Source: Gyromitra esculenta | Taxonomy: Eukaryota > Ascomycota > Pezizomycetes > Pezizales > Discinaceae | Assembly: GCA_038503075.1 (NCBI GenBank) | Contig: JBCAML010000021.1 | Location: forward strand, 1,116,001-1,180,000 | DNA length: 64,000 bases | Direction: 5' to 3' | Shown here: positions 11,261 to 23,051 of the stretch, piece by piece | Layout: every line of letters begins with the position of its first letter | Position numbering within the stretch: the stretch's first letter is position 1 | Made by a program: the position numbers and the translations under genes | The notes under the pieces: model-generated | What the model saw: the letters and a program-made list of their open reading frames with translations, nothing else | Told to the model about the DNA's origin: nothing | The model's database searches: none

Positions 11261-12522
11261 GCGTGCCAACCACACCACTGCTTGGTGAAATACACCGTGG
11301 TGATGTATATTTGAGCACGAACCTCTATGAGCAAACCTGCATGGATGTACAATAGCTAATTCTTTTCCGAGTGAAATTGTGCAGAGATACTCTGACAAAT
11401 AAACGTTGCGGCAGTCAGGATTTTCTATTAAGATGCGCGCAGGTAAGATATCCTGTATTCTCAGGGCTTCACGGTGAGTCTATTATCGTTGGTCAAATGA
11501 TACATGTAGTTGACGGTTCTCACTGATACAGTTCGCTACCCATCACGCTGTGCAGTTTTTGAATACTGTCTGGAGTATTGGAGTCAAGGCTCGGTAAAGC
11601 CAACGATCTCGCGAGCTCGAGAGACATCAAGCGAGTCTCTTTCTCTGGTATACGGAGTTGCATGATGTTACGTTTGTTATTACGGCCAACGCTCAGAGGA
11701 CGCAGTGGGTACGTAGGCGAGCATGGATCAAATTTGACAGTGCTTTTGCCTAGCGGATAGGATCAATTGAGGAAGAGATATTCTATCGCTCTGCATACAG
11801 ATTGCTGTATCTTAGATTGTGATAATTGAACGTAGTGAACTTAGCGGGCGATTTCAGAGTAACGAGGAGGAAAGTATTACATTTGCTCCAGGGGCTGGGC
11901 TGGGACCTTGGGCTTGTCTCTCGTGTCTTTTGTTTGGCAAATTTATATCCTATGTTTCTCATACGATGCTCGTGCGAAGCAGAGATGTCATGCACTCTCT
12001 CGAGGGTGCTCGGGTTCAGTGGTGGGATGACAGGTAAATCAGACCACTGGGTGAATTATTCACATTATGTTTTGATGTTTTTCCTGCGCAATAGGGGCTA
12101 TTCAGTATTGCGAAACTAACGGAAGATTCTGAAGCGTCCAGGATAATAGCTGTCTATTAGTTTCTCGCTATCACCTCTCGACACAATACCTCCAGGTTGT
12201 GAGATCATAGTTCTGAACTGGAGACATTTCACCATAGATCATTCTCGAGCACGTTACAGAAAGAATCTTCGCTTAATTTTTAACACCCTAAAAACTTGGC
12301 GGAAGACCCTGAGGAAATCCGACTAAACCGAGATTTGCAACCAATCTACCAAGAAATTCTAAAGCCAACACTACCAAGACCACACTGCAAGCATACTTGC
12401 GTAGGTTGCGACGAGATCGACTAAAAGAGATTGTTCCCCTCGGAAGCCGAGCTCGATGACAATCTGCTCGCTGGGGCCGGAGTACCTAGCATCAAATCCT
12501 GTGTTAGTGAATGTCGTTTTAG
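11261..12522. other. No gene seen
   Basis: Spacer DNA. Frames near 11578-12119 overlap one another on both strands and lack gene-like features. Confidence 0.4.
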
Positions 12523-13278
12523 CTAAATAGCTATAATTCTGGTGAACGTACGATGCTTCTTGAAAGAACCTTTAATCGCTTGCATCTTGTCACGCACCCA
12601 TCCCAACATCCGAGAGAGTATTTTTGGTTTATGCGTAATAGTCTCATCTCCGACGGGAAAGTTTTTCCGTCCAAACCTGTATCTCTTAGTCTTACATTTG
12701 GGGTCGAACAGGTGTCTGTATGTTCGCTCGGACGTGATAATTGGACTTTCATCATCGCTGTTAGGAACGGGCATTAAGGCTCCCATTTCAGTCCGATCGA
12801 TTTCTCTATATGCGGTAGCGCTGGCCAGCGCAGATACCGAGCCCTCAGGGTAGCCCGACTGGACTAGATGCGAGGTGTAGAGTGGCTCCGCGAAATCGTT
12901 CACGATGGTTCCAAAAGCTGAGAGCGGCCTCGCACTAGCATCACGGATCGGCTCTGGTAAAGCCGATTCACCCAAAAGACCGTGTTCTCCAGCGGAGCGA
13001 TCAGGCAACTCATTAAGCATTGTCCCAACCCAAGAGATGTCCTCGGGGTCGTCTTGTGCATGGGCAATACGGTGATCAATGTTATCCTGGTCCCTGCTGC
13101 TGATTTCTGGGTGAAACCAGAAGCTACTAAATGAGGATGGGCTTAGGGAGAGATCGTCTTCGCTACTGTAAAAACCAAAAGAAAAAACCTGTCAGAGATG
13201 TAGCAACAGGAATGGCGGGCATAATAACCTTATAACACTCAGGATTTCCGTATTATCGTATAGCGATTGACTACCCAT
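12523..13278 (-). CDS. Hypothetical protein, 230 aa, one intron
   Basis: Exon 1 is 13278-13229 and exon 2 is 13165-12523. The intron (13228-13166, 63 nt) starts GTTATT and ends TTTTACAG. Without exon 1, the second frame would begin at an internal Met and lose about 65 residues, including an acidic Ser-rich stretch (S-S-E-D-D-L-S). I do not recognise the family. The middle is unstructured; the end carries a basic segment (K-C-K-T-K-R-Y-R-F-G-R-K) and finishes T-R-I-I-A-I. No signal peptide or membrane segment. The start is inferred from phase agreement (2 nt plus 1 nt). The donor is slightly off consensus, so exon 1 is less certain than exon 2. Confidence 0.6.
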
Positions 13279-15707
13279 TGCACTTTTCAAGACCAGAAAC
13301 AGCCCTAGTTATTCTGCTCAAAGATTTATGATATCGTTATTGCTCTGGCGTTGCGACGAAGGGGAGTGCGGTGGTAAGTACGGGACGAGAAGGTGTCTGT
13401 GGCCGTAATAGTGGGACGAAACACTGTGCCGTAGCAAGAACAAGGGCAGAAACCCGCTAGTTCAACTCCCGGCATCAAGCTCTGCACAAGGCCGTAAACG
13501 GATCTTCCCCTACATATTATGAAACGCTTCCACACGTTTGCCTAGAGCGAGCTGCGGGCAATTAGGATTAGAGGAAAAAACTGAACCAAATATTCGGTCA
13601 CACAAACTGCACGAACAAAGAACCATAGAAAGTGATCGGACCTTGTGCAACAAAAGATGGGTCACTGATAGTACATGTAATTATCAGAGCAAGTGTATAA
13701 AAAAAAATGCCCAAGTTTTCGCAATTTTGAATGTATGTGTGTCTTGCGGTCTTAGTCGAACCTAATTCTTTGGGACTAAATTCTACCCTCTATTGGATCA
13801 AACCGTGGGAACAAAAGAACCCAGCAATTTGCATCAATCAAGCTTGTAAATGCGGCAACGCGGTTATTTAGAAGATCGTAAGTATATCATACACGCTCAT
13901 AAGATATAGGTCCGCGGTACAACTTGCTCCATATGGGGAGCAGGATTTTAGTCATCGGCAGTATGTCAAGAGCTGGCAGGAAGCTATCCTACAGTACGAA
14001 AAAAATAGGATGAGATCGATACAATGGTACAACTGAGTTGGCTCTGGGTTCGATATATACTAGCATCATCACAACTAGCTGACTTAACTCGGGATTTAAA
14101 TGAATCAAATTTTTAAATGATTTCGAGAATCATGCCGACCTAGGACTGTATGAATCCCCGGCTCTTTCTAAAGCCTGGACCTCTAGCAGGTCCAACTCCT
14201 AGCTTCGGTCCTAGCTTGGTCCTAGCTCGGTCCTGCTTCTGTATCTTGAAGTCTATATATACTACATGTATCATCGTGATCACGATGCACCCACGGTATG
14301 CACATGAACTCTATCCAATCTAGAAGAAATCCTACACCTACTCTATTTAAGCTGCGGCATATAATTTACGCACCCCAACTAACAGATAGATTTTAAAAAA
14401 TTTTCCCAACTTTGAATACCCCTTCTCTGCCAGAGGCGGAATGATGCTGATATAGAATTTATTAGTTTTTTATTTTATGAATAGAGAACTAGGGTCCTAA
14501 GCCTTGAAGTGGTGCTTATTTAGAGGGCAACCCACAGTGGATAAATACGGCATTCACGGAGAATGCAAGGTTTTTTGGATGCTATATTCACATGACTCCC
14601 AGGCCACCACAGTATCTTACAGAGTCCAGAGTATTATAAATATTATCTTGTTTAAAGTATTTCAAAGTTCTGAGTACTGAGTGGCAAAAGCATGAAGGAG
14701 ACTGTAGCAGTGCTCCAGTAACGATCCTAACCCCTTTATTCGTACTGTATTGATTTCTATTTGGCGGGCTGAATTTCTGTGCTAGTGGCTTTGTCTTCGT
14801 ATTGCATGATATTTTTTGTATTGTGTGCGCTGTCCCACCAGCTGGTTCGGTGAGCGTGGATATGCATGGTAGGGAAGCAACCAGCTTAACCCCGGCGAGG
14901 CACAGCTACAAATGCGATTTCATAGTCTAATCAGTCCGACAGACCCTCGGTATCCAGTCTCAGAACGTGTAAGCAGTGCCTTACGAGTGTGTAAAGAAGT
15001 TCGAATCTTTCATGAAGGGACATCCCTCAATTTGTTTTTTAATTTGCAGGCTCGTGTGAATAATCGTTCCAATGAGTGAGTCGATTCTGCTAGCCTCGAA
15101 TACCCCCGTTTTCTCTCTATCGCCTGTACTATCACCTCCCAAGCGCACTTCGAGTCTGCTTGTGAGCTTTAATTGTGCTGTGGTTGATTCTGGATGTGGT
15201 GTTTCCTGACTAGCGTGGGATCCAACCTGCAATGCAATGCAATGCTCTCTAGAGATGTACTTCTATCTATATTGTTGAAGGCACTACTGTAATCTTAATC
15301 TATTCTTTGCATACCGTAGACAGGGTTTGCGGGACATTAGAAGTTAGAACAAATCACAGGTCGTATTTGCGGTATCGATCGACTATCATGGCAAGACTCT
15401 GAGCCCGTACCAAAGTTTACACGCGATGGATATAGGGCAGGGTGATGTCATGGAAAATACCAATTCCCAAACCATTCCGAGGCAGTTGCATACAGGTGAA
15501 TTGAGACCGGGAAATGTACTGTATCATGGCAGCAAAATTTTCAGCTCTGCAACCACGATGATTGAAGCAGCTTTCCCAAACTAAACATGACGGAAGAGTC
15601 TCATGCAGGAGTATTCACTTCAAGTTCCATAGGCTATAGACCAAGTATTTAAAACTCAGGAATTTGATATTTTCTGATCCCACTAAATACTCCCATATTA
15701 CAACGAT
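13279..15707. other. No gene seen
   Basis: About 2.4 kb of spacer. It contains a short tandem of GGTCCTAGCT(T/C)G words at about 14200-14240 next to a GGACCT..AGGTCC hairpin, and a TGCAA tandem at 15230-15243. No supported ORF. Confidence 0.45.
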
Positions 15708-16131
15708 TTAGAGGCCTATTTTAGACCTGACCCAGCGTTCCATATCCTCCATCTTGATCTGTAGCCGAGACTGTGGATACTCGGCGATAGCGTGATGGAG
15801 GTCGTCCTTCCACATCCTACGCTTTGCCTCCTCGATTTCCACATCCCACGTCTCATCCAGCTTCCTAGCCCTGGCCTCTTTTTTTCCCTCCTCCTCCTCG
15901 AGCTTTGCCAAACTCTTGGCGATGCTTTTGTCTCGCTGGAGCTGCTCACAGCGAGCTCTCTCTTCGGGGGTGAACGTGATAGGAGTGTTGGAGGTGCGGT
16001 GGAGGAGGTTTCTCGGGGACATTTTAGCCCATGTGGCAGACTGAAGAATAATGTTAGCATTCGTTCGCAACGCAAAGAACAGCGGACAGAAGCATTGCAA
16101 GACTTACGAATCTCTGATTCTCTGTGGACAT
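15708..16131 (-). CDS. Small charged helical protein, 118 aa
   Basis: Exon 1 is 16131-16108 (8 codons) and exon 2 is 16040-15708. The 67-nt intron has a consensus GTAAGT donor, a TGCTAAC branch site and a CTTCAG acceptor, and the phase is 0/0. The product is largely helical and charged: S-P-R-N-L-L-H-R then T-P-E-E-R-A-R and a K/E-rich heptad-like stretch. It ends in a W-V-R-S-K-I-G-L tail. It lacks Cys-rich, signal or membrane features, so a small cytosolic or organellar protein is possible. I do not recognise a family. The longer antisense and alternate frames through here ignore this intron and are rejected. Confidence 0.7.
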
Positions 16132-17478
16132 GTTCTTTGTCCTGTCCCAAAGCGTTTCCTCTTTCCTTCGAATCGAAGGCTTTTTGATTGTGCTGTTGGT
16201 ATTTCAGATTGAAATACCAAACAGTTTTTCGGGCTGCACCGAAACTTTCAAGGGTCAGAGAGGCACTCGAAATGTAGAGAAAGACCTGATCCTCAATGGA
16301 AAACGGAGTTTCTTCCAACAGCCTCCAGCGTGGAGCTTTTGTTGAATGAGAAGGTGGTTTGGTGGGGTAGGATAGGATGTGGTACCTGTGTTCAGGAGAG
16401 AAGAAAACTTTCTTTGACGACTTTCAGACAGCAGGATGTGCGTCGGGAATATACGGCCTTAGTGAGCTTGAAAGCCCGAAGTTGAGACGCTGCGACTTGC
16501 GTATATTCGCTGGCTTGGAAGAATCTTAATATGGTTAGCAAAGTCTTTTGGAATATATTCGGTACGGGTGCAAATACGTTAAATTTAGCCACAGTGAGCC
16601 TACGACGATAAGTATTCCGCAAGACTCTAGGAAGATCTGGCTGCGACGAGACCAAGAAGCGTATTTAAGAAGCAAATCGACTGAAGAAGCTGAGTAGACT
16701 GTAAAATCAAAGTAATTTGTGGGAGTTCGTTGGTATCTATCTTTGTGCGGAGCCTCTAAGCGTTGTCAGGTATTATTCCGAGTTTGAAATTGATCGATGG
16801 AGGTGGCTCGCATAAGCGCTGTGCGTACATTTGCGGTTATCAAGATCCACGAGATATCCAGATCGCCCGAGAGGAATCAGTAAACGATCTTATCTATATC
16901 GCATATCAGCGATTGACGATTTGGGAATGAGCACGCAAGCTTTGGGCCAGTCTCATTTGGTATTAGCTCGCTTCTACATTTTTCATCACAAAGCCATTTG
17001 GACAAGTAAACGACGGCCATCTCAAGCCCACTAACTTTGCACGATGGCGAATATATCGGGTTTTCCTTTCTACCCAATCTAAAGCGATTTACGCAGAAGT
17101 TGTCTTAGTAGGCCAGGAAGTGAGGTGTCAAATGACTGTAGTTCATAAGCAGAATACGGTGATTTCAAGACTACGGCGAGTGGCTCTCAAATGCAAGCTG
17201 GCCACTGGAGCAACCAACTTCCCGCTGTGTGTAAATCCGAAGCTAGCGAGCTGCTCAGCTTGACAACAGACTATGGTAGCGGAAAGAGGGATGTTTTCTC
17301 AACCGCATCGGTGAGAAAGACGGTTTTAAGCTGGAAATGTGACCGAGTTGGGCAAAAAGTTTCTTTAACACAGCCGACTTAATCTAGCATTCTCCAGAAT
17401 ACTGCATCAATGCCGTACCAAGAACGCCCACCTTTTCCGTACTGTACCACCCGAGGGTACAGCCATCACTCGCTGCAC
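16132..17478. other. No gene seen
   Basis: Upstream region of the 118-aa gene and further spacer. The frames are short and overlap on both strands. Confidence 0.4.
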
Positions 17479-17727
17479 TTATGGAACCCACCAGATAGAT
17501 AGATAGATGTTTCATACATCGCATCGAACCCTTGGGTTATGGCGGCCGAACAAAATAACTAATAACAAAAACAAAAAAAACAAAAACAAAACAACACCAA
17601 TCTAACTCGGCATTTCCGTAATGCTGGACGTCCACTTTCTCTGCCCAAAGCGGTAAACACAAAACAATTTAACCATACACCTCATTCACTAACTTTCTCT
17701 TCTTCGCCCTTTCTGCCTGTTCCAACC

Positions 17728-18005
17728 ATTTCTTGTCAAAGTAGGACTCACGTGTGCATCATGTGATCGGTTACATAGCAACCCGATGCGGGTAGTTTGT
17801 TGTACCAACTTGGATAGAATGTTATCCCAAGTCAGATAGAATAGTGTGCGGGGGATTATAGTACTGAGGCAACAGTACTGGTATTGTTTTTCCTTAAGTA
17901 CGGGTTGTGGGAGCAGTTTAGTTTATCATCAATATCATTCTGTATCTCCCTCATACCAGCCATCCTGTTTACCCGCTGTCCTGTGCCTATATTTTATTAT
18001 TTCTT
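17728..18005. mobile_element. 264-bp insert in retroposon, solo-LTR-like
   Basis: The insert (17735-17998) is bounded by the 7-bp repeat atttctt (17728-17734 and 17999-18005). One end reads TGTCAAAGTAGG, which resembles the start of Ty1/copia-type LTRs. The other end does not show the expected CA. The class is uncertain; the insertion itself is well supported because removing it restores the host frame. Confidence 0.5.
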
Positions 18006-18184
18006 CCCCAACACTATATTTCCTTTCTTACCAAATTCCGCCACAAACATATATCCCCAATAATCATATTTTGTCAACTCCTCACCTCTCTCTTTCTTTG
18101 AACAAGCCCCTATGATCTCGCACATACCTCCAACGTAGTCCCTCGGATACATTCCTTGTTTTTTACTATATCCCCTCACAGCCC

Positions 18185-18454
18185 TATCCCACTTGCCAGA
18201 GGCAATAGGAAGAGAGTGGTTGAAGGAGACAGAGAGGGTGAAGAGGGAAAAGATAAAGAATTTTGTTTATAAGGAGTAAATTGTTTTGTGTTTACCACTT
18301 TGGGCAGAGAAAGTGAACGCCCAGTATTGCGGAAATGCCGAGTTAGATTGGTGTTTTGTTTTTGTTTTTGTTTTTGTTATTAGTTATTTTGTGCGATCGC
18401 CATAACCCAAGGGTTGGATGCGTAAATGAAACTTATTTACTTATCCCACTTGCC
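18185..18454 (+). mobile_element. 5'-truncated retroposon copy inserted in another copy
   Basis: A 244-bp plus-strand copy (18198-18441) is bounded by the 13-bp repeat tatcccacttgcc (18185-18197 and 18442-18454). It holds the last 25 codons of the element ORF (W-L-K-E-T-E-R-V-K-R-E motif), the 3' UTR with the shared GGCAGAGAAAGTG and GGAAATGCCGAG words, and an AT-rich tail. It sits in the opposite orientation inside the older copy. Confidence 0.85.
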
Positions 18455-18497
18455 ATGTCTCTCCTTCGCCCTTTCTGCCTCTTGTATTTTATGGAAC

Positions 18498-19194
18498 TTA
18501 TTGGGATAAGCGCAGTAATCACATGTCTTTGCACCTCACGCGTGTTACCCGGATACTGAGAAGCCGACCACAATCCCGCTGAAGCACATACAATGTTGGA
18601 GTGAAGATTGTAACCAATCAAAAAGGATACTAACTCGCCAATCGGGGTGGGCAATCAAACTGCTATGTAGCTTTCGAAACAAGAGATGCTGAGACAGTCG
18701 GAAAAAGTCAGAAACCCCGGATAAGAGAGAAAAAGCATAGCACACGAGGCATAAGCTGAAAGGATGGGCGCAACCTGATACAGGTGAGGAAGAGATATAT
18801 CCGAACTACGTGTAGATATTTGACTGGAGTGCATCTAGAGAGAAATAAACTCGACACTACATATTGCTAGCCCTGCTTTTATGGAGACAATACTGATCGA
18901 CCACGCGAGATGGTTAGTAGCAGTGCTATTATATCTCGGTAGTTACTCGAATGTAGCTGTAACAGTGTTTCAGTATTTCATCTACATCACATGTACTTCC
19001 TGGTTGGGGGGCGCCTTGGACGATGGTGTGGGTTCCCATTTTCTCTTTGACTTCTTCCTGTTGGTTAGCGGCTGCCAGCCTATGTTAGTGAGTATGGCTG
19101 ATAATCGAAGTATCTCCAATCCATAAGCCATAGTGCTGTAACTCCGCGCTATTCGAATTTCCCTCAGTAGCAGTATCTCAAGGAGCGAGGTTTC
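18498..19194. other. No gene seen
   Basis: Spacer between the retroposon nest and LTR-like DNA. Frames at 18881-19126 and the antisense frame at 18982-19356 lack support. Confidence 0.4.
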
Positions 19195-19505
19195 GTCAAG
19201 CCCTTTGGTACCCCCAAAGGTGAGCAGCGCTACTTGAACGAAAACAAGCGACAGGAGTTGTGCGATGCCCCCACAGGCTCTACGTCTACGAAGAGTCAAG
19301 GCGACTCTGACAGCGATACTACGGAAATGTAGTGACGTGATTTGGATGCTATCCAAATCGCGGCGAAAAGAATAGACTACTGGAATCTAGGCTTGTATTG
19401 TAGGATACAAGGAAGGTGGCAATAGAAGACGTCGCTTAAAGAAAGAAGAAGAAAAAGCAGAACAAGAGGGGAAAGTCCTTCGCTTATATACTCGGTTTCC
19501 ATCTC
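19195..19505. repeat. Diverged relative of the LTR-like insertion at 6.6 kb
   Basis: The plus strand carries a V-K-P-F..K-G-E open frame ending at a TAG near 19332. After it come GGAAGGTGGCAATAG, CGCTTAAAGAAAGAAGAAG and CGCTTATATACTCGG, in the same order and spacing as their counterparts at 6590-6850. On the minus strand this is again a TATATAAG box with a CT-rich leader. The outer boundaries could not be fixed. An ATG-initiated 169-codon minus-strand frame (19377-19886) overlaps it and may be element-derived. Confidence 0.5.
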
Positions 19506-20000
19506 TTCGATGACATAAACATGACTCATTTCATAGCTGGTAATAGAAACCAAGAGAACATTAAAGAGACGTGACAACCAAGTACCTATGTGCCGAACCA
19601 ACCAACGAAACATCCATCCATGAAACAGTATCCCGAAGGGCACCGAGGGTGCAAAAGTTTGATAAGTGGAGCTACTTTCATGTTCTTGCCGCTTATCTCC
19701 ATCACCCTCGAGGCTAAAGTCGTGGCCATTAGCGTTGAGAATATTTCCGTTCCTCTCTACGTTTCCTACTTCAACCCCATCGATGACGCAATCCATTGAT
19801 TCATCAAATCTCACAAGAACACCAATTTGACAACATCTAGTATCAGGAACTCCGCACGAGGATGAAGACTCATATAGCCCAATCATAGGTGGGAAAAGAT
19901 TCCAGCAGGTGAGATTCCGAAGCGATGCACTTCGCTCTTCCTCTTAAATCGACTATCGCCATCGAGGTTCACTCATCTCTATGATTGCCAATACCATCCA

Positions 20001-21839
20001 TCACATATGCCAGACCAACTTTCTCATGATCTTCTTGTATAAGCCCTTTCTCGTCCCTTCCAACTTTCTAGTGAAGTTAGATTTGCATTTCTTATTCTTC
20101 AAACTATCTTTTTCAGGGAGCTGCTGACGAGAATCCGGGTTGAGATTCGTTGAATTGATAGCTATGTAGCCTACCGAGATGATTTCTGAGAAAGCAGCCT
20201 CAGGTGTTGAATTCTGGATGAAATTCGTGATCAAAGACGGAGGAGTGGTGGTGCTTAGGGTGTTGTTTCTGGAGAAGCCCAGTGAAGCAAAACACTGTGG
20301 GCTCGTAGTGGGGTGAGAAACGGATCCGTGATACTGGATAGAGGTGTCATCTGCCGACAATGAAGTTTCAGCATCCTCTGCTGAAAAGTCGCCCCTCATA
20401 CAAAGGGTAGCGGTCGCTGCAAGGCGTTGAGGAGAAGTGGAGAGTGCTTTCAACGGGCTCAAGCTGCGATAAGAGAAGGATTTGTTGCTCTGGAGGGGGG
20501 CGTTGTCTACCGAGAGTCGACGAAGAGATGTTGTGGTGCTTCGGAGAGGGGTGCTGTCAACGGAGAGATGTAGGGGATATGCCATGGTGCTGCGGAGAGG
20601 AGTGCTGCCTTCCGAGCGGTAAAGGGGGACCGGGATGTTGTGACGGATAGGAGTGCTGCCTTCCGAGAGGTAAAGAGATGAGACAGGCAAGAGAGTTTGA
20701 CGGGCGTAGGTGCGCGCCGCGTCACGGGCTGGGCCGAGAGGTCTCTCGAAGATGGAGAGACAAGAACGAGTTCCAAAACTGCTATCAAGACACTCACCAC
20801 TACCCTCAAAGGTCTCCATATCGCCGTCGGTAACTGACGCAGTCAACGTGTCGCTCTTGTTTCCTAGGACACCGAACTCTCTCTCTAGCCCCTCACGCAG
20901 CCGGCTCTTCTGCCCGGCAAACCTCTCATCACTAACCACAGTCGTAGCCGACTGGTTAGCAACATCATCGATATTGCCAAGCTCCAGTTCGCGGTCAATG
21001 GGTTGCCCAAAGACCATGTGCGCCAAGAGCTCGGGGCTCACGAACTGGCGGTGGGAATGAGAGGTGCTGCAGGGAGGGCAAAGAGTCCCAAGAGCCTGGA
21101 ACTCCGAAGCCTGCGAAGACGGAGACGCACTGTCGGAAACCACAGAGGGGGCGGGGAAGAAGGGATGTGACTCGAAGGCCTCGGGAGAGGCTGGCCGGAG
21201 GGGAGTATTGAGGGACTCGGAGTCCGAGTCATCGGAACCCCAGATAAAGAATTCTGGAGGGGGGGTGCGGGCGGAGGGAGAGGCAGCAAGATCACGGAAG
21301 TTATCCTCGGCGAAATCTCCAGAGGTCTGGCAGACTTCGGGACTAGGGGTCCCCGAGCAAGACTGGGCATGGTATGACCCGGGAGAGTCGATGGGCGAAG
21401 CCATGGAGGGAGATGCCTCAATGGCAATCTCTCTCCACGCGTTCAGGACCCTATCGTAGTTCTCCCTGTCGACCACGAAGTCGCGGATGCCTTGGTCGAG
21501 AGAGACATTCAACTCCATCTCGTTGACACCAAAGATGGTGTCAATGAGGTCGAAGTTGATGGCCCTCTCGACCATCTCGACCTCCGGGGAGACTAGGAAA
21601 TCAACCCCAAGAGGAATGTTAGCGTCGTAGACGCGTTCTGAGGCGGGGCGAGGCCAAAGGCAGCGTTTGACGGGCTCATCGTCTGCCACGGCGAATCGCT
21701 CTTCCTGGGGATCCCAGAATATTATGAGATCCTCGCCGCAGTCCGGGCTGCGGACTGCAACGGTATAGCCGTTGGCAGGCTGAGCCGGGTAGGCGCGGAA
21801 GAATTCTACCGCCGAAGTGAAGAAGTTGCCGGGCCGCAT
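20001..21839 (-). CDS. Hypothetical Ser/Pro-rich protein with 17-aa repeats, 612 aa
   Basis: One intact frame from a true ATG at 21839. The first 140 residues look folded: an aromatic-rich start (F-F-T-S-A-V-E-F-F-R-A-Y-P) with W-D-P-Q-E-E and a W-R-E-I-A-I-E-A helix. The middle is Ser/Pro/Glu-rich and disordered. Around residues 405-470 are four degenerate repeats of about 17 aa built on S-(E/V)-(G/D)-(S/N)-(T/A)-P-(I/L). The last 30 residues are strongly basic (K-N-K-K-C-K..R-K-G-L-Y-K-K-I-M-R-K), a possible nuclear signal. A GTAAGC site upstream at 21905 suggests a leader intron but lacks a YAG acceptor. I do not recognise the family. Confidence 0.75.
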   Translation of the reverse strand: MRPGNFFTSAVEFFRAYPAQPANGYTVAVRSPDCGEDLIIFWDPQEERFAVADDEPVKRCLWPRPASERVYDANIPLGVDFLVSPEVEMVERAINFDLIDTIFGVNEMELNVSLDQGIRDFVVDRENYDRVLNAWREIAIEASPSMASPIDSPGSYHAQSCSGTPSPEVCQTSGDFAEDNFRDLAASPSARTPPPEFFIWGSDDSDSESLNTPLRPASPEAFESHPFFPAPSVVSDSASPSSQASEFQALGTLCPPCSTSHSHRQFVSPELLAHMVFGQPIDRELELGNIDDVANQSATTVVSDERFAGQKSRLREGLEREFGVLGNKSDTLTASVTDGDMETFEGSGECLDSSFGTRSCLSIFERPLGPARDAARTYARQTLLPVSSLYLSEGSTPIRHNIPVPLYRSEGSTPLRSTMAYPLHLSVDSTPLRSTTTSLRRLSVDNAPLQSNKSFSYRSLSPLKALSTSPQRLAATATLCMRGDFSAEDAETSLSADDTSIQYHGSVSHPTTSPQCFASLGFSRNNTLSTTTPPSLITNFIQNSTPEAAFSEIISVGYIAINSTNLNPDSRQQLPEKDSLKNKKCKSNFTRKLEGTRKGLYKKIMRKLVWHM

Positions 21840-23051
21840 CTTGATGGTGATGTAAATAGATTAGATTGATGATAGATGAGACGAAAGGGATGAAAAGGAA
21901 GCTTACCTTGGAGGGAGGAGAGGAAAACGAGACTGTCAGATACTTCCGTGGAAGTATGTTGTGGGAGTGGGGGGATTCGAGTAGCAGTGCAAAGGGAGAG
22001 CAAGAGTTGCTGTGATGGATCGTTCGGAAGAAGAAATTCAGTATTAGAACGGTGATCGTGAAGGAGGAAAGAGGACTGAACGAAAAAGTAGAAGGGGTTA
22101 GTATACGCACGCTAGCGTCGCTACCAAGGCTCGTAATTTCTCAATATGTAGTTCTTTAGGATAACGCACGGTAAAGGCTACATGCCAAATGTCTTGTACG
22201 TAACAGGGCGTGTTTGGTATTAAGCCTTGAGCTAGTGAAGTCAAAGGCGAACATCGCGCCGGATGGAATCACTGAGCTGCAGAGAAAGCTATTTTGCAAA
22301 GAATTTCTCGCAAGAGCCAAGTGTCATGAATTATGTTGTCTTACTACTGTGTAGCATGTAGATCGATACACGTTCACAACATTGGACTATTCAAACTTCC
22401 CTTCAGTGCGGGTAGATAATAACATTGATAGTCATGAGCGATATGGAACAGATTTGTGTGCATCTTGTTTGGTTTTCCACTAGGGAAACCATGTGGGAAA
22501 AATCGGCCAAACACAGCAAGGTGGATTAGTGAATAGCTGTACGCCTGTGATCATACCAGTTTGGAGTGCACATGGAAGATGCTGTTTCTCCGAAACGTTC
22601 AATCCAAGAGAGCAAGGCGGAATGGTATATTGAATGAAATCTGTCAATTAAGTGATATTGAGTGGAAGGGCTTAGAAAGTCCGCAGAGTTTATCCTAGAG
22701 TTCATGATTGACTCACAAGACAAAATTGAATGTTAAAAATTATATTTCTCCAAATGGGGTTATTCAGTTGAGCATATCCTTTTATAATCACAGCCGCATG
22801 TGTAAGCCGAGCATTCTGATTTTATTTTCGGCTCTTCCTTTCCTCAGCATCTCTCCTCATCGAAGTTTAAGTTCAAAGTTGATCTCGATCGAGAGGCTTC
22901 CTTTGTCTTCACGATCAAGCTTCACCAATTCCCTAAAGACCAACCACTTCATCCACGTCTCTATCCCTGATAACAGTGCAGTAAATATCGTAAGCCTCCA
23001 TATACATCGCTCACAGTGGTATTTATAAACTACTGACTCTGCTATTCCTAG
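21840..23051. other. Divergent promoter region, no gene seen
   Basis: This lies between the minus-strand 612-aa gene and the plus-strand 337-aa gene, so it holds both promoters. A likely 5'-UTR intron of the downstream gene runs from GTAAAT (22981) to CCTAG just before its ATG at 23052. The plus frame starting at 22708 joins it in phase but looks like UTR. Confidence 0.45.

Larger units (their letters stand above)
17479..18497 (-). mobile_element. 5'-truncated retroposon copy carrying two nested insertions
   Basis: A minus-strand copy of the 6.1-7.8 kb element occupies 17488-18488. It is flanked by the 9-bp repeat ttatggaac (17479-17487 and 18489-18497), has a CTAT tail, and starts inside the ORF. 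It is split by a second copy (18198-18441) and by an unrelated 264-bp insert (17735-17998). Leaving out both inserts and one copy of each duplication gives about 473 bp with one continuous frame. That frame runs through the A-E-R-A-K-E-R-H-G-K-W-D motif to a terminal K-K-W-L-E-Q-A-E-R-A-K helix and stop. Restoration of frame at both sites supports the assigned duplications. Confidence 0.8.

Noticed and set aside
19377..19886. 169-codon minus frame with ATG
   Set aside because: Overlaps LTR-like promoter DNA and has no domain; kept only as a note under that repeat.
22708..23028. Upstream coding exon for the 337-aa gene
   Set aside because: It joins in phase, but composition is leader-like and the ATG at 23052 follows a good acceptor; treated as 5' UTR.
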